From Fusarium oxysporum f. sp. lycopersici 4287 (Eukaryota > Ascomycota > Sordariomycetes > Hypocreales > Nectriaceae): 64,000 nt of DNA. The notes below the pieces were generated by a model. It saw nothing but the letters and a program-made list of their open reading frames with translations. It searched no databases and was not told the DNA's origin. Positions 1-11,202 of the stretch are shown here, piece by piece. The DNA lies in contig NC_030987.1 of the NCBI RefSeq assembly GCF_000149955.1, positions 3,777,190 to 3,841,189 on the forward strand. The letters run 5' to 3'. The first letter of the stretch is position 1. Every line of letters begins with the position of its first letter. The position numbers and the translations under genes are program-made.

Positions 1-958
1 AGAGGTGGTGGTGGTTTATGATGCCTGGTTAGAGACAAGTTGACATATTCGTCGTGTACATCTAGGATATGTAAGATACAGTAGACGAAACAAACATGTA
101 TATGCGAGCATATGAGCTCTAGGAGTTGTTGACATGAATACATATGACGAATCAAGATTGGTTGCAGCAAGCGTCGTAGATTACAAACTCAAGCCGTAAT
201 GACAATCTTGCGCGTAGGTGAGCTGTAGTCATATTAAACTCTTTGACTTCGTATCCCAACACAGTAATGAGCTTGGATACCGTATAAGTCAAGCTCTGGT
301 TACCTCATGAAAGGGGCCGCTCCACCAAGAAGAGTAGAAACTAGAAACGTAGATGTAACAACATGGAGGTCAACAGTTGGGGCAAAGAAAGGAGATACGA
401 CCGAGAGACCCTGTCTTCAATATACTAATAGTAATAAACCATTGATGATACTGGGGTCGTGGCTGGGGCTCTTATATTGATCTGGCTGCTAAGCTAAATT
501 TGATAATGAAGCGGACCACGATGGAAGGGGGAATTAGGGGGTGATGGGTTATCTAACAGCAGCAAAACTTGTTGTATGTCTTCATCTTAATGTAATTTGA
601 TATTGTAGGCGAGAATATGTGAGATTAGAATGGCATGAATTGGGTAAGACGTTAGTTGTTAGAGGCGTCAACCATATTCACACTCACCGAATGGTCCAGC
701 CATAAATAGGTCCCCACACTGAAGCTAGGCTGTAGTTGTAGTTGATCCCCTAAGGAAAGGTAAGGTAAAAGGTAAATGGGACTGACCCCGCCACTAAGCA
801 ACCGCCAACCGTACAGCACCGCACCTCCCCTCAAGCTTCTCGGCCCTCCTCGCTTCGCTTCCATTTTATCCTATTCCGCCTCTTTCTCTTCATACTCCCT
901 ATCTCTCTATCATTCTACCTAAAGGTTCATCGAATATCAACACCAGAGAATAGCCATC
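1..958. other. Left-edge intergenic and GDI1 promoter/leader
   Basis: No gene is supported here. The only open frames are short (one of 70 codons at 652-864 on the minus strand) and show no recognisable protein. The last 100 bases are pyrimidine-rich (about 860-950), as is usual just upstream of start codons in filamentous fungi, so they are probably the promoter/5' leader of the Rab GDI gene. The left part could hold the 3' end of an unseen neighbour. Confidence 0.5.
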
Positions 959-2902
959 ATGGATGAGATTGCTCCTGAATACGACGTCATCGTGCTGGGC
1001 ACCGGTATGTTCTTGTTCCCCTCCTCGCCTGTTTCTGCCACCACAAGGCGGATCCCCGCATCAGAGAGCTTTGGCTTGATGCTGGTGTTTTATTGTATTC
1101 CCAAGCGGATGCTGACTGTTTCTAGGATTGACCGAGTGTATTCTTTCTGGGTAAGACAAACTGCATTGATTTTGACCGCTTCGTCGTGTCGCAAAGGGCG
1201 CTACAGACCTGCGCAAGCTGCAAGGCGGTATAGCACATGTAAAGGCGGTGATGGCTGATTGTGCTTGAACAGTGTTCTGAGTGTCAAGGGCAAGAAGGTC
1301 CTCCACATCGACCGCAATGATCACTATGGCGGGTAAGTCTCTTTCTAAATGCAATTACTTTCCTATAAACAAAAAGCTAACTGTTTCCCAGTGAGGCAGC
1401 TTCCGTGAACCTCGAGACTGTACGCAACCCTTATCCAAACCTCCCCGTCTATATCTTGCCAGACCGATATCTAACAACAGAATACAGCTCTTCAAGAAGT
1501 ACGGAAACTTCCGCGAAGGCGAGGAGCCCTGGAAGCAATATGGTCGCCTCAACGACTGGAACATCGACCTTGTCCCCAAGTTCCTCATGTCCTCCGGCGA
1601 ATTGACCAACATTCTCGTCTCTACCGATGTCACACGATATCTCGAGTTCAAGCAAGTCGCTGGCAGCTACGTCCAGCAGGGTGCCTCCAACAAGGCTACC
1701 GTCGCCAAGGTGCCCTCTGATGCCGCCGAGGCTCTGCGATCTCCCCTCATGGGTATCTTCGAGAAGCGACGCATGAAGTCCTTCATTGAGTGGGTTGGCA
1801 CTTTCGACCCCAAGGACCCCGCGACACACAAAGGTACGCTTTCTAAGGAGATGCGCAAAGAAGATAATCTTGCGAAATTAGACAATTTGCTGACCCATAA
1901 CCCTCTGTCTAGGCCTGGACATCAACAAGTGCACCATGAAGGATGTCTATGACAAGTTCGGCCTCGAGGCCACCACAAAGGACTTCATTGGTCACGCCAT
2001 GGCTCTCTACCTCACCGACGACTACATCACCACCCCCGGCCAGGCTCCCGAGGCCATCCAGCGAATCCGCCTGTACGGTAACTCTGTTGCTCGATACGGA
2101 AAGTCTCCTTACATCTACCCTCTCTACGGTCTTGGCGAGCTTCCCCAGGGTTTCGCCCGTCTGTCTGCCATCTACGGCGGTACTTACATGCTCAACACCA
2201 ACATCGACGAGATCCAGTATGAGGGCGACAAGGCTGTGGGCATCGAGGCGACCATGACTGGTGTTGAGGAGATGAAGTTCAAGACCAAGGCCAAGATGAT
2301 CCTCGGTGACCCTTCCTACTTCCCCAACAAGGCCAAGGTTGTCGGCCACGTCCTCCGAGCTATTTGCATTCTGAAGCACCCTCTCGCTGGTACCAACGAC
2401 GCCGATTCCGCCCAGCTCATCATTCCCCAGTCTCAAGTTGGCCGAAAGAACGGTAATTATTCTAATTATGATGATCATACATAGTTGCTGACATTTGTCT
2501 TTAGACATCTACATTGCTTGCGTTTCTTCTGCTCACAACGTCTGCCCCAAGGGCTACTGGATCGCTATTGTCTCGACTATTGCCGAGACATCAGCTAACC
2601 ACCACGTCGAGCTCCAAGCTGGTCTCGACCGCCTTGGCAAGATTGAGGAGCAGTTCATGGTACGTTACCTGGGTTGAAATACTAAGATACACGCTAACAA
2701 TCTCTAGGGTCCCCCTATTCCCATCTACGAGCCTCTTGAGGATGGTACCAAGGACAACATCTTCATCTCCAAGAGCTACGATGCCACCAGCCACTTCGAG
2801 ACTACCACCGACGACGTCAAGGACATCTACCGCCGCGCCACCGGCGAGGAGCTCAAGGTTGAGGGTTTGAGGGATGGTATCCAGGTTGCCGAGGAGCAGT
2901 AA
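959..2902 (+). CDS. GDI1: Rab GDP-dissociation inhibitor
   Basis: Extracts GDP-bound Rab GTPases from membranes and recycles them through the cytosol, an essential step of vesicle traffic. I read eight exons: 959-1004, 1126-1150, 1273-1332, 1392-1419, 1488-1833, 1913-2452, 2505-2659 and 2708-2902. All seven introns are GT-AG and the spliced frame is open for 464 residues, close to the usual GDI length of about 450. The N terminus has the dinucleotide-binding-like YDVIVLGTGLTECILSG segment and the HIDRNDHYGGE motif shared by GDI and Rab escort proteins. The end contains DIYIACVSSAHNVCPKGYW-type sequence typical of GDI. Two exons are only 25 and 28 nt. The start is the first ATG of the conserved N terminus. 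The length and lack of an insert favour GDI over Rab escort protein. The gene ends tail-to-tail with NOG1. Confidence 0.95.
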
Positions 2903-3468
2903 AGAATCTCAGCGACCTTCCTAGCAAATAGGATAAAAGAGTAACAAGGCCACACCACTGTAACAGAGCCGGCAGGGTAGGAGGATTGTTTTGCTTTTTC
3001 AGAAGATTGGCCGATACCGATGGTGCGTCTTGGGCACAATCTCATTATACCTCTTTCGATAGCATCTCACACGACAACTCAAATGAATATTGTTGAACTG
3101 TATACACAAATATAATATTTTGGGTGGATAATATGAAATTTGACTGAAACTTTTATATGCTTCATAAATCATGATCTGTTAAAAGAGAAAGAAAGAAAAG
3201 TTTGGCAGCCCCTTTTCTAGTACTTCTCAAGGAGGCGCCGTGATATCTACTATCTAGCTGAACTCGGACAGAGCTTCTTCATCCCAAGCAACAACGCGAC
3301 ACGCAAGCTATTTTTTTCTTGTCAAGCACGTACGTACGCAGCGAAGGAATCGCAATCCATTTTCCTATGCGCCCAAACTCCCAGGCAAACCCACAGCCCG
3401 CGAAAATATGCCGGAAAAGAGAGAAAGACAACCAAATGTGGAAGAAAGGGAAGCCTGGTGTTGGCTCT
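2903..3468. other. Convergent 3' interval between GDI1 and NOG1
   Basis: 566 bases between two stop codons facing each other. It is AT-rich around 3100-3200 and should hold both 3' untranslated regions and polyadenylation signals. I see no gene in it. Confidence 0.6.
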
Positions 3469-5569
3469 CTATCTGCGGTTTGTCTTGCCCATACCACGCT
3501 TTCCGACGACCTGAAAGTGATGTGTTAGCTACGGTTCTGAGATAAATATGGATGAGAATAAAACTTACCAAGTGCTTGGTGATGGAAGCGGTCGTGTGTC
3601 GATCGCCCTCTCCCTGTCGGGCCATGCGGTTCATGCGCTTCTGGTTGAGCCTGGCGATACGATCGGCCTTGGATCGAGTAGCCTCGTCTGTGACACCATC
3701 GTCGCGGCGGCTGGCAGTAGGAGCACGGCTTCGAGGTCGGCTCATAGAGCGCATACGCTCGCGGGGAGTGCTGCTGCGACCACCGTCGACATCCATGGCA
3801 TCGGGGTCCTCGGTGCCCATGCGAGATGTGGAACGGCCACGAGGACGAGACTTTGAGCGAGCACGCTCGGCAATATCGGTGGTGTCGACACCGAGTTGGT
3901 CGAGGGCATCCTCGAACTCAGAGAGGGGCTTCTTCATCTGCTTGCGAGGGATGATGGCCTGGTTCTTGAGACGCTTCTTCATGCGGGCCTCGTTGCGGAT
4001 GAGCTGCTGCTTCTCGCGGATCAGCTCGGCCTTGCGCATGACCTCAGCCTCCTCGTCATCCTCAATATCCTCATCAGACTCGTAGAAGCCCTCAGCCTCG
4101 AGCTTCTCCTCCTCTTCCTCAAGAGCCTGAAGCTTAGCCTCAATATCGGGATCGATAAAGTCGTAGACGTTCTTGCCATCGTAGATCTCGGGGATCTTGT
4201 CGTACTTCCACTCGGGGTTGGCGAGCATGTAGTCGGCCTTCATGTCGACGTTGAAGACACCAGCACCACCGTTCTCCTCCTCCTCATCACGAGCGAGTCT
4301 TCGGCGCTCGGGGTCGGTCTTGTCATACTTCTTGCGGTCCTTGACACCCTCGGGGATGAAAGTCTCAAGAGTCTGACCACCCATGGGCTGAGCAACGTGG
4401 ATACGGGACATAACATCAGCCAGACGGCCACCGATGTTTCCGCTGTTGTTGGTACCAGCCTTGAGCTTCTGGTTAACACGCTCAGCGATCAAGCGCTCGC
4501 AAGCAGCGTTCTTGACCTCTTGAACACCCTCCTGAGTGTTGCAGGACAATTGGAGCATCTCGACCTCACCCGACTTGAGAATGCTTTGGAGCTCAGCCTG
4601 AACCTCGGGCTCAAGGTCCTCAGGTCGGGTGACATCAATCTTGTTGATAACAACGAAGACAAGCTTGTTGGAGAACAGAGGCTTGATGCTCTTGAAGAGA
4701 GCAATCTGGGCGCTAACTGTGTATCCGCACTGCTCTGAAAGATCCATAAAGTACATAATGGCGGATCTCAAATGGGCAATGGCGGTGATACTTTGCATCT
4801 CAATGGTGTTCATCTCCTCAAGAGGGTGATCCAAAATACCGGGGGTATCGATGGCCTGGAAGCGAAGATACTTGTAGTCGAAGTGACCGACAAACAGACT
4901 CTTTGTGGTGAAAGCATAGGGCTGAACGTCGACATCGGCACGAGTAACGCTCTTGAGGAAACTAGACTTTCCGACGTTGGGGTAACCGCAGATAAGCAGT
5001 GTTCGAGTGTTGGGGTCGATCGAAGGCAGACGGCCGAGATGCTGGCGGACCTGATCGAGGTACATAAGAGGGTCCTTGAGTCGCTTAATGAGGGTGGCCA
5101 TGCGACCCAGAGCGGCCCTCTTGAGCTGCTTGCACTGGAACAGAGACTGGCCGTACTTGAGGAGACGGACATAATCGCGGGAGATGGTCTCAATCAGATG
5201 CTTGGCGGTGGACATCTGACCGAGGGCGATTCTGAAATGGTCGGCATCGTAGAGGGTGTTGAGGAGATCCTTGTGGAAAGGATGGATGTCCTGCAGACGA
5301 GGGAAACTCTCGAGGATGGCGCCGAACTTCTCTGAAAAGGTCTCTTGTGTGAACTTGACCTTTCGAGTGTAGAAAGCTGTTGGAGTCTATGTTAGTGATC
5401 TATTGCGATTCTGGTTGTGGTGAGACAAAAGTCACAAACCTCGAATACGGCTGATCTTGAAACCGGCGCGAATCTGCGTTGGCAGCTTGCGCTGGGTCCG
5501 GCTCAGAACAATATCCAGAAACTCCTGCTGAGTAGGCACCGGGGGGATGTCCTTCCAGGTCGTCTTCAT
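3469..5569 (-). CDS. NOG1: Nucleolar GTP-binding protein 1
   Basis: Essential GTPase of the nucleolus and nucleoplasm that rides on pre-60S ribosomal particles. Three exons on the minus strand: 5440-5569, 3569-5376 and 3469-3510, giving 659 residues (yeast Nog1 is about 647). Exon 1 supplies the conserved start [20 protein letters not shown]. The G domain shows G1 GYPNVGKSS near residue 173, G3 DTPG near 221 and G4 NKID near 289. An acidic, coiled middle (about 390-450) and a basic RS-rich tail follow. The last 13 residues come from a tiny final exon; without it the frame runs on into unrelated sequence, whereas the spliced end [16 protein letters not shown] matches the basic Nog1 C terminus. 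It is divergent from URA5, with which it shares a 585-base upstream interval. Confidence 0.95.
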
Positions 5570-6154
5570 CTTGGGCGATCTGGTATTTTTGGAGCTGGAT
5601 TTGTTTGGGGGGTATCAAAAAGGATAGAGACGGACGGGGAGAGAAAGTGTCGCTCGTCGCTCGAAGAAGAGGTATCAGAGATGGCAAAATTTAGTTGGAT
5701 CGAATATTTTTTCTTAGTGGGTCGTGGCGGTCAGTCTGATTTCTTATCGATAAGGAACAAGTCACTTTTTTGTGTGATGGACTTGGCAGTCTCAGTTCTA
5801 GAGAAGTTGATACTGGCTTGAAAGGATATAGTCTGTTTCTACATACCTAGTCATTGATTCCTTAAGTGATTGTTCATTGACACGTAGTTCTATTATGTAG
5901 AGTATAAATACCCTGTGTTGATATACTCGTTCCCATATGCTCTCTGCTAACCGAACTTTTTTATGGTACTTCTTTATCTGCATCTCCCCCCACCTCAACC
6001 CCGCCGCCATACATTGAACCACCCGAAGGGTCCAAGGCCGGCTCCGGGCTCAACACCACTGAGAGACCTGCAAGAGGGGATCGCAAACTTTGCTTTAGAA
6101 ATATTCACTCCCAATCTTGACTTCATACCAATTCAGATAACCACATAAATAATC
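5570..6154. promoter_or_regulatory. Shared upstream interval of NOG1 and URA5
   Basis: 585 bases lie between the start codons of two divergent genes, so both promoters must sit here. The stretch nearest NOG1 is purine-rich on the plus strand (a pyrimidine-rich leader for the minus gene), and the part before URA5 is C-rich. I looked for a TTCGG-N6-CCGAA Ppr1-type operator near URA5 and found only one isolated CCGAA half-site near 5951. Confidence 0.5.
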
Positions 6155-6859
6155 ATGTCTTCTCAACTCGCCCCCTACAAGCAAGAATTCTTGGAGGCCG
6201 CCATCGCTGGCGAGATCCTCAAGTTTGGCAGCTTCGAGCTCAAGTCAAAGCGCATCTCACCCTACTTCTTCAACGCCGGCCTCTTCCACACTGCCCGTCT
6301 CGCCGGCGCTATTGCCACTGCTTTTGCCAAGTCTATCTCTGAGGCTCAGCAAGAGACTGGCCTTGACTTCGACATCATCTTTGGTCCCGCTTACAAGGGC
6401 ATTCCTCTTGCTTCCTCCATTGCTGTCAAGCTCGGCGAGATCGCCCCTGAGAACCTCGACCGTGTTTCTTACTCTTTCGATCGCAAGGAGGCCAAGGACC
6501 ACGGCGAGGGCGGTAACATTGTCGGTGCGCCTTTGAAGGGAAAGAAGATTCTCATCGTTGACGATGTCATCACTGCTGGAACTGCCAAGCGAGAGGCTAT
6601 TGACAAGATCCGAAAGGAGGGTGGTATCGTTGTTGGTATTGTCGTTGCCCTCGACCGCATGGAGAAGCTCCCTGCTACCGATGGCGATGAGTCCAAGCCT
6701 GGCCCCAGTGCCATTGGCGAGTTGCGAAAGGAGTATGGCATTCCTATCTTCGCTATCCTGACCCTCGATGATATCATTGCTGGGATGAAGAGCTTTGCTT
6801 CAGAGGACGATATCAAGCGAACTGAGGAGTACCGTCTCAAGTACAAGGCCAGCGACTAA
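6155..6859 (+). CDS. URA5: Orotate phosphoribosyltransferase
   Basis: Joins orotate to PRPP to make orotidine 5'-phosphate, the fifth step of de novo pyrimidine synthesis, in the cytosol. A single uninterrupted exon encodes 234 residues, the normal size for fungal OPRTase. The PRPP-binding motif [13 protein letters not shown] lies at residues 132-144. The flexible catalytic loop with [11 protein letters not shown] is at 110-120, and the orotate-binding FFNAGLF segment is near 38-44. Both active-site regions look intact. It is divergent from NOG1 and ends 266 bases from the end of the convergent acetyltransferase gene. Fungal OPRTase genes are commonly named URA5 (pyrE-type). Confidence 0.97.
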   Translation: MSSQLAPYKQEFLEAAIAGEILKFGSFELKSKRISPYFFNAGLFHTARLAGAIATAFAKSISEAQQETGLDFDIIFGPAYKGIPLASSIAVKLGEIAPENLDRVSYSFDRKEAKDHGEGGNIVGAPLKGKKILIVDDVITAGTAKREAIDKIRKEGGIVVGIVVALDRMEKLPATDGDESKPGPSAIGELRKEYGIPIFAILTLDDIIAGMKSFASEDDIKRTEEYRLKYKASD

Positions 6860-7125
6860 GTACCGTATGGAAGAAAAGAAAATGGGGTTGAACGAATGAG
6901 GTTATGATATCAAAGGGCCACAAAATAGACGAAATGGGAATTAAGAAAAACAAATACAACACGCAAATGCGGTTTTTATAGACCAGCTATCTCATTATTT
7001 TCGATGATGCGGCTACTCTGGTGATATCTTGGTAATGCGAAGTGGGATGAAGCAACAGGTGCTTCCTGAGAGGAGACTCATTGATCAACTGCCAAAAAAA
7101 ATGCTGGCAACAAGCCTGTAAAAGT

Positions 7126-8274
7126 CTATGATGGCGATTTCTTCGCCTTGGATGTTGGAGAATCCCCTTCCTTGTTCCTCCGTGTAGGCTCCTCCTTGGT
7201 CTTTCTCTTAGGACCACGGAGTTCAAGCACCTAGTCATATGTCAGTGGCTTTCAGTTTATGTCATAGAGGTATTACTTACCATGGCATGCCAGCCTTGAC
7301 CAGCAAGGGCTTCTGTGCTTGGGCCAAGGTCTTTGAATCCAAAGCACTTGTAGAATTGGATCGCGTACTTTGACATGTTAGCTTGACGCAGATTTCAGGT
7401 GTCAACTATGGTTGCTTACCGGTTGGCAAATTATGGCAACTCGATCAGCCATTCCAGATGCATTCATAAGCTCGAGATATGACTTCATCACTGTTTTCCC
7501 GATGCCAACTCCCTGGACCTCTGGGCACACGATGAACGAATGGAGACAGATTGTCCTCCCTGAAGATTGATGGCCTAGAGGTGAGCCTTTGCTTGCTTTC
7601 GAGTCTCTCCAGTTCTCGGGCATGGCCATATCGGCATCAGTTACGACTGGGTGGGTTCCAAGTGTAGCAAGGACGTGCGCAAACATGACATGTTTGGCTC
7701 CATCGCATCGTCCTGACTCAACGGGCCGGCTGTGTTGCATGGTTGTGAGAGAGATCTTCTTAACATCGCTTGGCCTCACGGTATTGAACAGGCCGTAGCA
7801 GACTCCTGATTTCCGAATACGATATTCGATCTGTTTTGCTAGTTAGCAAATCTGACCTGAGCTCGGGGTCCCATCGCCCTCCAAACAACGAATTGGTACC
7901 CATATATTATGACCTGCCTTTTCACGTGTTGATCTATACCTCGCTTCTGAAAGTGCGACATTTTCAAGAGTAACGCATGTATCGATATCGTTCTCGGTCA
8001 GGGGCGAGAGCATAGGAGCCCAGTGAAAAGGAATGACCTTCTTCAGAAGGCCAGCTTCTGAGTTCCTCTTCTGGATTCTCATTTGACAGAAGTTCCTTTT
8101 TGAATTGACCATGTCCTCATCTGCGTCTCCGTCGTCGATGGCGCCATCAGAATCGTCGTTCTCCAAGTTTTCGAACACGCCGCCAGAGAAGATCATATCT
8201 CTGGCGGCAGAAGCGAATTCATTGTTCTTCTTCTTTTCCATGCTTCCCATGAGGGTTTGAGTTTCGGTTGCCAC
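7126..8274 (-). CDS. GNAT-family N-acetyltransferase, AANAT/Paa1-like
   Basis: A probable acetyl-CoA dependent N-acetyltransferase of the arylalkylamine/polyamine type. Four exons: 7918-8274, 7420-7830, 7281-7367 and 7126-7230, giving 319 residues. The GNAT core shows HSFIVCPEVQGVGIGKTVMK (the acetyl-CoA loop, Q/RxxGxG/A type) and the later AIQFYKCFGF strand-helix motif. ENVALSEARYRSTREK followed by IEYRIRKSGVCYGLF resembles the yeast Paa1 N-terminal region. The first 70 residues are low-complexity and acidic, an extension not needed for the fold. The tail is Lys/Ser/Thr-rich. Intron 1 needs a GC donor (AAAAG/GCAGGT) to keep the family alignment; a GT donor 18 bases downstream in the transcript would add six residues. 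Substrate is unknown. Confidence 0.8.
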
Positions 8275-11202
8275 GTTGAAAGGTGAGCCCTGAAGGGGTC
8301 CTGAGCCGGTGATGGTTACTAGAGGTACTACCTCAGTATAAGTCGGTCGTTAGAACAAAGCTGCAGGTAAGATTTGTGGGCCTTTTCGAGTAGTGAGAGC
8401 TGTCGCAGAAGATCTTTCTGTTTCGTCGATAGCGCTTGTGTTGAGATTATATTGCGAATTTGACGTTGTCTTTTGATGATATGATTATGATGCGACGAGA
8501 GGAATTAAAGCTCACCCGTGCACATTGAGCGTTGGTATGAGGCACAGGCGTCTTCAGGTGTGAACCGTTGAGGAGGTTTGTACCTCGTTTGGCTCAAAAT
8601 CGGGTGAGTTTTTGATTACTGAATCACACAGAGAGACTCAGACTCGTTTGGCAGTGAATGAAACGTCATGGGACGACGGGTTTAGGTATCCTGTTTGCCC
8701 ATTCAAACTTCTGGTGGACCCACGAATGCCGAGCGATCGGATGATGCAGTGAGGCCGGCGCCGGAATGGAGCCAGTTTCAATCGGTGTGTATAGGTGACA
8801 ATGGCTTCAGGGCGTTGTGACAGTTGGTTCCAGAGCTTGTGGGAGTGCTGTACAACTGTTAACGATGTCATAAATAGTAAAAATAGTGTCGAACTGACCT
8901 TCAAAAACTGTCTTTTCCCAACTTTACCACTCTCGTCCGGATGGGTTCACGAGCGGGGAGAGCTTGTTCCGTCCGTCTCCATCGCCAGTGGTAGCTTGGG
9001 TCTGGCACATGACATATCAAAGTCGCGTGACCTCAACAAAGGAGAGCAAACAGATTAGGAAGTCACGGCAAATTGCAGATGAAAATGGGTCAAGCAACCA
9101 GTACATTAAATATTAAGAAGGAACTCATCAATGTGGTGATTGTAGGGAGATGCCATATCAGATGTCTAGGGTAGTCTGAGTACCAAGACCAACACCCAAC
9201 AATTAGTCAATGGTGGACAAGGTTGTTGTTAAGCTTTTTAACAGACTTATCTACGACGATAATCATTGATATTGTGTTAATTCGGAATTTTAACAACGGT
9301 CAGGTAACAAGAGTACAGAAACATGGCGGCTAAGAATATTGTACCTCGTATGAAATCTTAGACCGTGACTGCCATGGGTCTAGATAATTAAATAAAGTTC
9401 CCAACTTCACCTCAACGTCAATCAGTTCACGATAACCATGATGAAACCTTACTAACGGCCCTAACAATGGAAAAAGCTTGCTTGGCCCAGACAACGGGAC
9501 ACCGGAACAGCAAGCCTATAGCATGCATATTCAAACCAAGGGTGCCTTTCTGTGCCTCTAGGTGGCAGTCCTGCAGGAGATCATTCTGTGCCTCCCCGGG
9601 ACGACCTCCCTGTTGCTGTAACCAAGACGATCAGCAGTTGGGGGGTCCCTGAAACGGCAGCAGCCGCATGCAATCCCGGGTTCCTTTATCCTGGCATGCC
9701 ACGAAATAGTGAAAGCATATCCCACGTTCTCTCCCCAGTGAGGCCTTCAATATCACAGGAGCGGTTGAGGTTTAGTTATGTATGTAGACCAAGGGGCCAA
9801 TGCATGATGCCTTCTTTGGAATAAAATCGTTGCATTTCGCCCGATATGGTTACCAATGCTGGATCTGCGAGGGCAAGGAACCTGGGCGTAGTGCTGTACA
9901 TACAGTAGCATCTGTAAGGATATGTCACTCTCAGGGAGCAAGAAAACTGCAGACCTTGCTTGAATGAGGTGTCAAAAAGGGTTAGTCTAAGGCCTGCTGC
10001 ATATATACGAACCTTACCTAAGTCTTTTTGTCACTTAGGATAGATGTGCTATATTTTATTGCGTCCCCTTGGTCACGACTCCATGACCTATAGAGTGCTC
10101 CGTCCCCTTTGCCGGCTGCATGAAGAGCACTCATTCGTCATCGTCAATGGCGCCTGGTTCTCCGCAATCATGTCCGAACCGAACTGTAGTAAGCATCCAT
10201 AGGCTTCCGTCGGCTTCCAGCAGCTGCGTGGTCCTTGATTGTGAGCGTGCGTATGTGCAGTTGTGCCTAGCGGTACATGAGGGATACAATGCAAGCCCGC
10301 TGACTGCGAAAACAAGAAATATCTGGTCAGAAGGATTGAGATTGGGGTTTTGAGGTAACCGTAAGAGAAACTTGAATATCCATGTCAAGATTGCTCTTAT
10401 TATATGGAACTTGGTTGGCTGATGGCCTTCTTGGCCCGAGCTATGGTACGGCAGAATGGAGGGGTGCAATATGATGTAAGTCGATGACTGGTAGGTACTG
10501 TTACAGGTACGATGAACCGCAAAGCAACTGTATACCTGTGTACCATTACCCTTATTTGGGGTAAGCCATAAGAAAAACTCCTTGTTCTTGTGACAACATA
10601 TGAAACCATTGTGAGAAGCTGAATGATCCCTTATAATTCTTGCGGTTGTCCGGAGCTACAGTTGCTCTTTATTAAGCACCAAGCAGCATAACTACCCCTC
10701 CGGCGGAAGCGGCAGCGGCAGCGGCCCCTCCAATAGCTCCAACATTAGCCAGTAGCTTGCTTTGAACTTTATGTGCAACTGCCTGCACCTGCATCTATCT
10801 CCATCTTCATCTGTTCTTTCCTCTCCGATCTTTTTTTTACACCAACCAACCTCGCGCACTAAATTCACGATAATTTTCACTTCAACCTTCTTCAATCTTC
10901 TTCGACTTATTGCTTACCACATCAACTTGCTTTTCTTAGGCACTTTGGGCTCCTATTTTTGAAGATCCCTAGTGGGTACCTTACCTCAGGAGCTGTTACA
11001 GTCTTCTGTTTACCTAGTAGGTAGCTAGTTGTCTGGGCTTTCTTTTCTTAGCCACCCTCGTGGCCACGCCTACTCCTCTCTTCTCACGACCAGCCACTTT
11101 CTTGAGAACCCTCGACGATATTCTTTCGTCCTCTCTGGCCCAAACTTAAACATTTCAAACATACACACGAAAAATATCAGACGAGCAACAACAGACACCA
11201 CA
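8275..11202. other. 2.9 kb divergent interval without a gene
   Basis: Lies between the acetyltransferase gene (-) and DDI1 (+). Open frames are short (the longest about 110 codons), overlap on both strands and show no recognisable family. A GGC/AGC-rich patch sits near 10701-10730, and a pyrimidine-rich stretch at about 10770-10960 and 11030-11190 looks like the DDI1 promoter and leader. No tRNA or 5S rRNA was recognised. Confidence 0.5.

Noticed and set aside
3896..4738. Plus-strand open frame of 280 codons opposite NOG1
   Set aside because: Leu/Glu-rich low-complexity shadow of the conserved NOG1 coding strand; no family resemblance.
5570..6154. Ppr1-type operator upstream of URA5
   Set aside because: Only one isolated CCGAA half-site is visible; no TTCGG-N6-CCGAA pair.
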